This document shows, one piece after another, positions 8,585-15,878 of a stretch of DNA of 64,000 bases. Every line of letters begins with the position of its first letter. Position 1 is the stretch's first letter. Source of the DNA: Serinibacter salmoneus (GTDB lineage: Bacteria > Actinomycetota > Actinomycetes > Actinomycetales > Beutenbergiaceae); assembly GCF_002563925.1 (NCBI RefSeq), contig NZ_PDJD01000001.1, forward strand, positions 2,920,973 through 2,984,972, given 5' to 3'. The translations under genes and the position numbers were made by a program. The notes beneath the pieces were generated by a model, which was not told the origin of the DNA, searched no databases, and worked only from the letters and a program-made list of their open reading frames with translations.

Positions 8585-8636
8585 CACGTGTGGCGCGTAA
8601 CCCCACCCCACTTCCGCGCCGTGCGCGCCACACGTG
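8585..8636. terminator. Probable bidirectional terminator hairpin
   Basis: A perfect 13-bp inverted repeat (CACGTGTGGCGCG at 8585-8597 and its complement at 8624-8636) with a 26-base loop lies between the convergent transporter (ends 8471) and the DUF5684 gene (ends 8661). The rest of the 8472-8660 gap holds only a short direct repeat containing GAGGCACCGAGT. Confidence 0.5.
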
Positions 8637-8660
8637 CCGCACGCGCGCCCGGCCGGACGC

Positions 8661-9032
8661 TCAGCCGATCCGGTTGCGGTCGTAGGTGGACTGCCCGAAC
8701 GCGAGGATGATGTATCCGATCAGGCTGAACAGCCACAGCAACAGGATGCTGAACGCCGTGCTGCGGGCGAACGCCTGACCCACCCGGATCGCCACGATGA
8801 TGGCCAGCACGATGTTGGCCAGGGGGACGAAGTACAGCAGGAAGAACCAGCCGCTGAGTCCGGCGATGTTCAGGTGCACGATCATGTTGTAGATCGGCAC
8901 GAACGCCGCCCACACCGGCTTGCCCGCCTTGGAGAAGACGAAGCCGAGGATCAGGGCGGCGATGATGTAGCCGATCAGACCGGCGAAGAAGTAGCCGGGG
9001 GAGAAGTAGCTCTCGGTGTCGACCATGTCCAT
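8661..9032 (-). CDS. DUF5684-like small membrane protein
   Basis: This 123-residue protein has four predicted membrane segments and the family pattern AGKPVWAAFVPIYNMIVHLNIAGLSGWFFLLYFVPLAN, which matches DUF5684 proteins (a Lys-Pro-x-Trp-Ala turn followed by PIYN). The function of the family is unknown. An upstream AAGGAGG-like site precedes the ATG. It is divergently arranged with the GH3 glucosidase and is not part of an operon. Confidence 0.75.
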   Translation of the reverse strand: MDMVDTESYFSPGYFFAGLIGYIIAALILGFVFSKAGKPVWAAFVPIYNMIVHLNIAGLSGWFFLLYFVPLANIVLAIIVAIRVGQAFARSTAFSILLLWLFSLIGYIILAFGQSTYDRNRIG

Positions 9033-9160
9033 GGGGGTTCCTCCTTGCGCCGGGAGCGCATCGGGGGGAGGCGCTCTGCCGGGTCACGGTAGTGGGAACG
9101 CGTCGTTTGCGCTCGTCGAGGGGCCCGACGGCGTGACGCCCGTGCCGACAGGGCGGCGGC

Positions 9161-9221
9161 TCGGGGGCCACTCGGGGGCCACCCGGGGGCCACCCCGGGC
9201 CACCCCGGGCCACCCCGGGCC
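9161..9221. repeat. Short tandem repeats of 10-11 bases
   Basis: Units of CTCGGGGGCCA and then CCCCGGGCCA type are repeated six times in the divergent 9033-9316 gap between DUF5684 and the GH3 gene. It is GC-rich low-complexity DNA with no evident coding capacity. Confidence 0.75.
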
Positions 9222-9248
9222 ATGTCGGTCGTGCGCTCCGCGCAAGCA

Positions 9249-9262
9249 TCGAATCGATTCGA
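9249..9262. promoter_or_regulatory. Putative LacI-family operator for the GH3 gene
   Basis: The perfect 14-bp palindrome TCGAATCGATTCGA has the central AANCGNTT pattern of LacI-family operators and lies 55 bases before the GTG of the beta-glucosidase. Sugar-responsive LacI repressors commonly control GH3 genes. No LacI gene is in the window, so the regulator would act from elsewhere. Confidence 0.5.
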
Positions 9263-9316
9263 CCCTCCGCCCGGCTCGCGCTACCGTGGGAGCGCACCCA
9301 CGCCGAAGGAGACCTC

Positions 9317-11656
9317 GTGCCCGAGACACCCCCCACCCTCACCGGTGCCACGGCGCCGGCCCCCGCCGACGCCCCGTACCGCAACCCCGCCCTGCCGATC
9401 CCGCAGCGCGTGGCGGACCTCGTGTCCCGCATGACCCTGCCGGAGAAGGTCGGGCAGATGATGCAGCTCTCGGCCACCACGTACGACGATCGCGAGACCG
9501 ACCCGAGCACGGGCGCGCCGAACGCCGACCTGATCCGCGAGCTCGTCCTGGGAACCCACGTCGGCTCCATCCTGCACGCCTCCCCCGCCCAGCTCGCCCT
9601 CGCCCATGAACTCGCCGCGACCACCCGCCTGGGCATCCCGCTGCTCATCGGTGAGGACTGCATCCACGGCCACTCCTTCTTCACCGGCGCCACGATCTTC
9701 CCCACACAGCTGGCGATGGCCGCCTCCTTCGATCCCGCCCTCGTGGAGGCCGTCGCGCGGGCCACCGCCGTGGAGGTCGCCCCCACCGGGGTGCACTGGA
9801 CCTTCTCCCCGGTGCTGTGCATCGCGCGGGACACCCGTTGGGGCCGGGTCAGCGAGACCTTCGGGGAGGACCCGTACCTGATCGGGGAGTTGGCCTCGGC
9901 GATGGTGCGCGGCTACCAGGGCGAGGGTCTGGAGGACCCGACGGCGATCCTGGCCACCGCGAAGCACTTCGCCGCCTACTCCGAGACCCAGGGCGGGCGG
10001 GATGCCTCCGAGGCCGACGTCTCCCGTCGCAAGATGCTGTCCTGGTACACCCCGCCGTTCGAGCGGGTCGCCCGGGAGGGCTGCGCCACGTTCATGCTCG
10101 GCTACCAGGCGATCGACGGCGTGCCGATCACCATCAACGACTGGCTGCTCAACGAGACCCTCCGGGGTGCCTGGGGCTACACCGGGATGCTCGTGACGGA
10201 CTGGGACAACGTGGGGCAGCTGGTCCGGATCCAGCAGATCGCGCCGGACTTCACCGATGCGGCGCGGCGCGCCGTCCTCGCCGGGAACGACATGATCATG
10301 ACGACCCCGGAGTTCTTCGCGGGCGCCCAGGCGGCGGTGGCCGAGGGCTCACTGCCCGAGGCCGCGATCGACGCCGCGGTGGGCAGGATCCTCACGCAGA
10401 AGTTCGCCCTGGGACTGTTCGAGGACCCGCGGCTGCCGGACCAGGAGCGTCAGCGCGCGGTCATCGGCTCCGCGGCACACGCGGAGCTGAACCTCGAGAT
10501 CGCGCGCCGCAGCCTCGTGCTGCTGGAGAACGACGGCGCCCTCCCCCTGCCCTCGAGCACCCGCCGCCTGGCCGTGGTGGGTCCGAACGCCGACGATCCC
10601 GACACCACCCTGGGTGACTGGGCCGGGAACTCCGGGCAGGCCACCTGGATGAGCGGCGGCCACCCCCGGGAGATGATCTCGACCGTGCTCGACGGCGCCC
10701 GCGCCGCCGGCTGGGAGGTCACCCACGCCCGGGGTGCGGACATCCTCACCCTCGGTCCCGACCCCGCGGGCGCGTTCTTCCCCGACGGGCAACCGCGCCC
10801 GCAGGTGGTCATCCCCGCGCAGCCGGACGAGGCGATGATCGCCGAGGCCGTCGCGGCGGTGCGCGAGTCCGATGCGGTGGTGGCCGTGGTCGGCGACCGC
10901 ATCGAGCTGGTGGGCGAGGGTCGCTCCACCGCCACGCTGGACCTGATCGGGGGCCAGGTCGCGCTGCTCGAGGCGGTCCAGGCCGAGGCGAGCGCCGCCG
11001 GGAAGCCGCTGATCGTCGTCGTGCTCGCCAGCAAGCCGCACGTGCTGCCCGAGGCGGCGCTGCGGGCCAACGCGATCATCTGGGCCGGGAACCCGGGGAT
11101 GCGTGGCGGGCAGGCCCTCGCCGAGCTGCTGGCCGGTGACATCGAGCCGACCGGCCGGCTGCCGATCTCCTGGCCCCGGCACGTGGGCCAGCTGCCGGTG
11201 TTCTACAACGCCATCCCGCACCAGCACGGCACCCGGTACGCCGACCTCACCCAGGAGCCACAGTGGGTGTTCGGGCAGGGACGCAGCTACTCCACGGTCG
11301 AGTACGCCGACCTGCGGGTCCTCACGCCGCGGGTGCACGACGGCGAGCACGTGCGCGCCGTGGTCACCGTCACCAACACCGGCGAACGCCCGGTGAGGGA
11401 GACAGTGCAGGTGTATGTGGACGACGTCGTGACGTCGGTGACCTGGGCAGGCAAGGAACTCAAGGGCGTGCGCCAGGTCGACCTCACGCCCGGGGCGAGC
11501 GAGCAGGTCGAGGTGAGCATCGCCGTCGCCGACTGCTCGATCGTGACCGCGGCGGGCGAGCGCGTGGTGGAGCCGGGCGCCTTCCGGCTGCTCGTGGGCG
11601 CCAGCTCACGGGAGGCGGACCTGCTCGCGAGCGAGTTCGAGGTGCTCGCCGACTAG
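9317..11656 (+). CDS. GH3 family beta-glucosidase/beta-xylosidase
   Basis: The 779-residue protein has the full GH3 architecture: an N-terminal TIM-barrel domain (RVADLVSRMTLPEKVGQMMQ; KHFAAY at the conserved Lys-His), an alpha/beta sandwich, and a C-terminal fibronectin-III-like domain (VTVTNTGERPVRETVQVYV). The catalytic nucleophile is predicted to be Asp295 in LVTDWDN. It hydrolyses terminal beta-linked glucosyl or xylosyl residues; which one cannot be read from the sequence. No signal peptide is present, so it is probably cytoplasmic and acts on imported oligosaccharides. The GTG start follows GAAGGAG. A LacI-type operator lies 55 bases upstream and a strong terminator follows. Confidence 0.93.
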   Translation: MPETPPTLTGATAPAPADAPYRNPALPIPQRVADLVSRMTLPEKVGQMMQLSATTYDDRETDPSTGAPNADLIRELVLGTHVGSILHASPAQLALAHELAATTRLGIPLLIGEDCIHGHSFFTGATIFPTQLAMAASFDPALVEAVARATAVEVAPTGVHWTFSPVLCIARDTRWGRVSETFGEDPYLIGELASAMVRGYQGEGLEDPTAILATAKHFAAYSETQGGRDASEADVSRRKMLSWYTPPFERVAREGCATFMLGYQAIDGVPITINDWLLNETLRGAWGYTGMLVTDWDNVGQLVRIQQIAPDFTDAARRAVLAGNDMIMTTPEFFAGAQAAVAEGSLPEAAIDAAVGRILTQKFALGLFEDPRLPDQERQRAVIGSAAHAELNLEIARRSLVLLENDGALPLPSSTRRLAVVGPNADDPDTTLGDWAGNSGQATWMSGGHPREMISTVLDGARAAGWEVTHARGADILTLGPDPAGAFFPDGQPRPQVVIPAQPDEAMIAEAVAAVRESDAVVAVVGDRIELVGEGRSTATLDLIGGQVALLEAVQAEASAAGKPLIVVVLASKPHVLPEAALRANAIIWAGNPGMRGGQALAELLAGDIEPTGRLPISWPRHVGQLPVFYNAIPHQHGTRYADLTQEPQWVFGQGRSYSTVEYADLRVLTPRVHDGEHVRAVVTVTNTGERPVRETVQVYVDDVVTSVTWAGKELKGVRQVDLTPGASEQVEVSIAVADCSIVTAAGERVVEPGAFRLLVGASSREADLLASEFEVLAD

Positions 11657-11667
11657 GCGTGAGACGA

Positions 11668-11703
11668 CGACGGCGCCCCGGTCACGTGACCGGGGCGCCG
11701 TCG
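11668..11703. terminator. Bidirectional terminator hairpin
   Basis: A perfect inverted repeat with 18-bp arms and no loop base (centre between 11685 and 11686; CGACGGCGCCCCGGTCAC and its complement) lies between the convergent GH3 and gnd stops. Its symmetry suits termination in both directions. Confidence 0.85.
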
Positions 11704-11740
11704 CGTTGTGGCGTCGCCGCGCTGCCGCGCGAGACTCTGC

Positions 11741-12754
11741 CTAGGAGGCCGGCTTCTCGTTGTGCCCGCCGAACTCGCTGCGCATCGCCGACTGGACCTT
11801 GTCCTGGAAGTCGTTGAGGTCACGCGAGGCGAACCGCGCGTTCAGGGAGGCCTGGATGACGTTCGCGGGGACGCCCTCCTCCACGGCCGCCAGCACGGTC
11901 CAGCGGCCCTCGCCCGAGTCGGAGACTCGGCCACCGAACTCCGCGAGCTCGGGGTCGCGCGCCAGGGCGGCGGCGGTGAGGTCCACCAGCCAGGAGCCGA
12001 CCACGCTGCCGCGGCGCCACACCTCGGCCACGTCGCCCACGTTGATGTCGTACTGGTAGTACTGCGGGTCGCGCAGCGGGGTGGTCTCGGCGTCGATCTC
12101 CTGCTGGTGCTTACCGACGTCGGCGTTCTTGATGATCGACAGGCCCTCGGCGATCGCGGCCATCATGCCGTACTCGACCCCGTTGTGGACCATCTTGACG
12201 AAGTGGCCGGCGCCGTTCGGGCCGCAGTGGAGGTAGCCCTGCTCAGCGGTGCCGCCGGGGGCGCGACCGGGGGTCTCCTCCACGTCACCCTTGCCGGGTG
12301 CCACGGTGGCCCAGATCGGGTCGAGGCGCTGCACGATCTCGGTCTCGCCGCCGATCATGAGGCAGTAGCCGCGCTCCAGGCCCCACACGCCACCGGAGGT
12401 GCCGCAGTCGAGGTAGTGGATGCCGGAGGTCGCCAGCTGCGCGGCCCGGTCGATGTCGTCACGGTAGTAGGAGTTACCGCCGTCGATGATCGCGTCGCCG
12501 GCGTCCAGCAGCGGCACCAGCTTGTCGATGGTGGACTGCACGTAGCCCGCGGGCACCATCACCCAGATGTTGCGCGGACCGGTGAGCTTGGAGACGAAGT
12601 CCTCCAGGTCCGCGGCGCCGACGGCGCCCTCCTTCGCGAGCTGCGCCACCACCGCGGCGTCCACGTCCCACACCACGCACTCGTGCCCCGCGCGCATCAG
12701 GCGGCGCACGATGTTCGCGCCCATCCGCCCGAGTCCGATCATTCCGAGCTGCAT
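11741..12754 (-). CDS. gnd: 6-phosphogluconate dehydrogenase (short, NAD-type)
   Basis: The 337-residue protein starts MQLGMIGLGRMGANIVRRL, the nucleotide-binding Rossmann motif of this family, and has HYLDCGTSGGVWGLERGYCLMIGG, matching the substrate-binding loop. Length and motifs fit the short decarboxylating 6PGDH group (YqeC/GntZ type, often NAD-dependent) rather than the 470-residue NADP type. It converts 6-phosphogluconate to ribulose 5-phosphate and CO2. The ATG at 12754 is preceded by AAGGAG; the longer frame upstream is the translation of tandem repeats. The gene stands alone, convergent with GH3. Confidence 0.92.
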   Translation of the reverse strand: MQLGMIGLGRMGANIVRRLMRAGHECVVWDVDAAVVAQLAKEGAVGAADLEDFVSKLTGPRNIWVMVPAGYVQSTIDKLVPLLDAGDAIIDGGNSYYRDDIDRAAQLATSGIHYLDCGTSGGVWGLERGYCLMIGGETEIVQRLDPIWATVAPGKGDVEETPGRAPGGTAEQGYLHCGPNGAGHFVKMVHNGVEYGMMAAIAEGLSIIKNADVGKHQQEIDAETTPLRDPQYYQYDINVGDVAEVWRRGSVVGSWLVDLTAAALARDPELAEFGGRVSDSGEGRWTVLAAVEEGVPANVIQASLNARFASRDLNDFQDKVQSAMRSEFGGHNEKPAS

Positions 12755-12918
12755 TGCCACTCCTTGGTTCGCGACCGTTTCACATCTGGTTCCCCCATCC
12801 TGACGCACAGCGGCGCACTCGGCCTGCGGAACGCCGCGGGGCGCCCGACCGGGGCGCCCGGCCGGGGCGCTGACTGTGCGCGGATGGCGTGCGGCGGAGT
12901 GCGGCGTCGCACTCACGG

Positions 12919-13127
12919 CGGCGTGATCCTCGCTGAGGGCGGCGTGACCCTCGCTGAGGGCGGCGTGACCCTCGCTGAGGGAGGTCTGCTCAGCCCGCGG
13001 ACGGCGTGTCGGCGGGGACACGCCGCACGAGGGGCCCGCGGGGGGCAACTCCACCGCCCTGGGCGAGGGGTCCACCGCCCTGAGCGAGGGCACCGCGCGG
13101 GGCGAGGGCACCGCGCGGGGCGCAGAT
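12919..13127. repeat. Two blocks of short tandem repeats between gnd and an aldo/keto reductase
   Basis: Three 21-base units (12919-12939, 12940-12960, 12961-12981), each CGGCGTGA[T/C]CCTCGCTGAGGG, are followed from 13050 by four related 18-20-base units containing CACCGC...GGGCGAGGG. They occupy most of the 380-base gap 12755-13132. The block is period-3 compatible on both strands and so gives spurious open frames; no ribosome-binding site or gene is visible in it. Confidence 0.8.
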
Positions 13128-13132
13128 CGCCG

Positions 13133-13966
13133 TCAGCGGCGCTCGTCCGGCGAGGTGCCGGTGTGCGTGCCGTTCTCCAGCGCGGCGAGCCGCGCCATGT
13201 CGTCGGCGTCGAGGAACACCGAGTCCGCCGCCAGGTTCTCCCGCTGCCGCTCGGCCCGGGTGGACTTCGGGATGGCCGCGCCGCCCAGCGCGAGGTGCCA
13301 GGCGAGCACCACTTGCGCGGGTGTGCAGCCGTGCTTGGCGGCGATGCCGCGAATCGCGGGGACGGCGAGCATGCGCCCCCGGCCGAGGGGGCTCCAGGCC
13401 TGGGTGAGGATGCCGTACCGGGCGTGGAAGGCCCGTAGTTCGTGCTGCGGCAGCCACGGGTGGGACTCCACCTGGTTGATCGCCGGGACCACACCGGTCT
13501 CCTCGATCAGCCGCGTGAGCTCCTCGGCGTTGAAGTTGCACACCGCGATCGTGTGCACCCGGCCCTGCGCCTGCAGGTCCACCAGGGCGCGCCAGGTGTC
13601 CACGTAGTTGTCCTGGGAGGGGCGCGGCCAGTGGATGTAGTAGAGGTCCAGGGGGCCGATGTCGAGAGCCGACTCGGTGGCCTCGAAGTCGGCCATCGCC
13701 TGGTCGTAGGACTGCACCGGCTCGCCCCAGAACTTCGAGGCGACCAGCAGGTCCTCACGCGGGATGCCGCGGTCCTGTTCCAGCGCCCTGATCGCCTCCC
13801 CGACGGCACGTTCGTTGCCGTAGAAGCTCGCGCCGTCCAGCAGGCGGTAGCCGAGGCCGACGGCCGAGGTGATCGTGGCGGCGCACTCGCCGGGCGCGAC
13901 CTTGTACAGGCCGAGGCCGAGGGCGGGGAGGTGGGTGCCGTCGTTCAGGGGGAGGAAACCTGGCAT
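13133..13966 (-). CDS. Aldo/keto reductase
   Basis: This 277-residue protein is a single-domain AKR TIM barrel of the AKR5/2,5-diketo-D-gluconate reductase type. The tetrad is intact: Asp44 and Tyr49 (LLDGASFYGNE), Lys78 (ASKFWGE) and His112 (YYIHWPRP). The C-terminal IPKSTRAERQREN motif binds NADPH phosphate. It reduces carbonyls with NADPH in the cytoplasm; the physiological substrate is unknown. It is divergent from the Tat-exported genes with 106 bases between, and alone in its transcription unit. Confidence 0.92.
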   Translation of the reverse strand: MPGFLPLNDGTHLPALGLGLYKVAPGECAATITSAVGLGYRLLDGASFYGNERAVGEAIRALEQDRGIPREDLLVASKFWGEPVQSYDQAMADFEATESALDIGPLDLYYIHWPRPSQDNYVDTWRALVDLQAQGRVHTIAVCNFNAEELTRLIEETGVVPAINQVESHPWLPQHELRAFHARYGILTQAWSPLGRGRMLAVPAIRGIAAKHGCTPAQVVLAWHLALGGAAIPKSTRAERQRENLAADSVFLDADDMARLAALENGTHTGTSPDERR

Positions 13967-14072
13967 ACCCTGATGATCTCATCCACGCTCCCACGGCGCC
14001 CCCCGCGTTGCGACACCGCACGCACCCCCTACGCTCGCCGCAACGGCACGCCACGCCCCCCTTGGAGGGACC

Positions 14073-14918
14073 ATGCCCGCCATCCCGACGCACTCCGCTG
14101 CTGGCGAGCCTCGCTCGCCGAGCCGCCGGGCGGTCCTGACCACGGCAGCGTGGTCCGCTCCCGTGGTCGCACTCGCGGCAAGCGCCCCCGCTCACGCCTC
14201 GGGTTCCGCGTGCCCCGAGGGCGGATACGCCTACGCCTACGCCTACACCGGGTGGACGCGGACCGTCACGACAACCACCTCGACCAAGGCGAGCGGGAAC
14301 GCGACATCCGTCAACGGTGGCCCCGACGTCCTGATCAGCGCCGTTGCCAGCGCCCTAGGTTCCGGTGTCACCTTCGGCGCAACCGGGCTCCCCGGCAACG
14401 TCGCGGTCGTCAAGAGCGTGGTGAACATCGTGGACGGGGCGACCTCCTCAGAAGCACGACCCCAACTCGACACCCTGGGCCTGGGGATGAACGCCCCGAA
14501 CATGAAGTCCGGCCAGCAGGTGGTGTTCACCTTCGCGCGGCCGGTGACGAACCTGCGGTTCGCGATCGGGGACATCGACACCGATGTGAACACTCCGGCG
14601 AACGGGTACTTCCGCGACGCCGTCAGCCTCAGCTCGGGGTTCACGTGGACCACGGGGTACGGACCCACCGTTCCCACCGGCGCCACGCTGCCGACGACGG
14701 CGTGGCCAGGCGATGGCACCCTCGGGAACGGGTGGCGCATTCGGGACACCGGCGACGGCGACTACCTGACCACCGGCCGGCGCGAGGTCCGCGTGACCTA
14801 CCCCGGTCCGCTGACCACCTTCACCCTCACGTACATCAATCAGATCAGCGACAATTCCCCGATCGGCAACGACCAGGCAGTGTTCGTCTCCCCGTTGTAC
14901 TTCGACGTCCCCTGTTGA
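14073..14918 (+). CDS. Tat-exported protein of unknown function, paralogue A
   Basis: The 281-residue protein starts with a twin-arginine signal (SPSRRAVLTTAAWSAPVVAL ending at ASAPAHA, cleavage near residue 43). The mature part begins with CPEGGYAYAYAYTGWTRT and is Thr/Gly-rich with alternating hydrophobic residues, suggesting a secreted beta-sandwich. Notable motifs are NLRFAIGDIDTD, YFRDAVSLSSGFTW and YPGPLTTFTLTYIN. These recur in the next gene, so the two are paralogues. No LPXTG anchor or membrane tail is present. GGAGGG precedes the ATG. I do not recognise the family; a surface-binding or structural role is a guess. Confidence 0.75.
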   Translation: MPAIPTHSAAGEPRSPSRRAVLTTAAWSAPVVALAASAPAHASGSACPEGGYAYAYAYTGWTRTVTTTTSTKASGNATSVNGGPDVLISAVASALGSGVTFGATGLPGNVAVVKSVVNIVDGATSSEARPQLDTLGLGMNAPNMKSGQQVVFTFARPVTNLRFAIGDIDTDVNTPANGYFRDAVSLSSGFTWTTGYGPTVPTGATLPTTAWPGDGTLGNGWRIRDTGDGDYLTTGRREVRVTYPGPLTTFTLTYINQISDNSPIGNDQAVFVSPLYFDVPC

Positions 14919-15031
14919 GCCCTCGCCACCTCACGCGCGCGGCGGGTTGCCCACGGGTCAGGGCCACCCGGCCCGGATACCGCGACGCGCGGCGCGCATC
15001 CCCTTCGCCCCCGAGCTCCCTGGAGGCCAGC

Positions 15032-15826
15032 GTGGCGAACACCAGCCATCAGGCATCGCATCCGCTCACTCGCCGACGGCTGGTGCACTCCGCCGCCTGG
15101 TCCATGCCGATCGTCTCCCTCGCGGCCACCGCCCCGGCCCTCGCAGCCAGCGGTTGCCACCAGTACGTCCTGGACTACTCCACGTGGTCCCGGACCTCCG
15201 TCAGCGCCGGCTCCGGCGTCGCGACCTCCGCCACGGGGGCTCCCATCACGGTGACGGTCACCTCCACCCCGGATACCGGGGTCACCCTCCTCGACGCCAC
15301 CTCCGGCGCGAATCTGCGACCCATCAATACCGTGGTCGACATCGACCCGTCCAACACCACGAAGCGTCGCTCGCTGCCGCTGTTCCAGCGCGCACCCCGC
15401 AACTCCGGCCAGACCGCAACCGTGAACTTCACCAGCGGTGGCGCCCCGATCGCGGTGCGCAACCTCACCTTTGCCATCGGCGACATCGACGGCACCGCGG
15501 ATCAGCACTGGCCGCACGTGGGTCAGGGCTCGTACCTGGACGCCATCGCCCTCACCGGATCCTTCACCTGGTCCCCAGGGCGGGCGCCGATGGTGAGCGG
15601 TGTCGACGTGAGTACGGGCGTCGGCTCCCTCACGACGCCGTGGAGCGTGTCCAAGAGCTTCCAGAACGACATCTACGGCACCAACGCGGCCTACGAGGTG
15701 GTGGCGACCTACCCCGGGCCGCTGACCTCCTTCGGGCTGCGGTACACGAACGTGCTGTGGTTGGACCGGCCGGGCACCGATCAGGTGGTGGTGCTCTCGC
15801 GCCTGTTCTTCGAGGTGTGCACCTGA
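15032..15826 (+). CDS. Tat-exported protein of unknown function, paralogue B
   Basis: The 264-residue protein begins at a GTG at 15032 after GGAGG, with a Tat signal (LTRRRLVHSAAWSMPIVSLA ending TAPALAA). Like paralogue A it then has a Cys, a YxxW.RT segment, NLTFAIGDIDGT, YLDAIALTGSFTW, YPGPLTSFGLRYTN and a terminal RLFFEVCT. The similarity covers the whole mature protein with low identity, so the duplication is old. The open frame reaching back to 13442 is a shadow. It follows paralogue A by 113 bases and may be cotranscribed. Function unknown. Confidence 0.72.
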   Translation: MANTSHQASHPLTRRRLVHSAAWSMPIVSLAATAPALAASGCHQYVLDYSTWSRTSVSAGSGVATSATGAPITVTVTSTPDTGVTLLDATSGANLRPINTVVDIDPSNTTKRRSLPLFQRAPRNSGQTATVNFTSGGAPIAVRNLTFAIGDIDGTADQHWPHVGQGSYLDAIALTGSFTWSPGRAPMVSGVDVSTGVGSLTTPWSVSKSFQNDIYGTNAAYEVVATYPGPLTSFGLRYTNVLWLDRPGTDQVVVLSRLFFEVCT

Positions 15827-15878
15827 CTCCTCGGGCCGATCGGGATCGCGCGCGAGGCACCTGGGATGATGGCGGGTG

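Noticed and set aside
12913-13541. Minus-strand frames through tandem repeats
   Set aside because: Repeats are a multiple of three and give long frames of EGHAALS type; no start signal and no conserved motif.
13442-15031. Upstream extension of the second Tat-exported gene
   Set aside because: It lies over the reductase and first paralogue in a shadow frame; the Tat signal and GGAGG fix the start at 15032.
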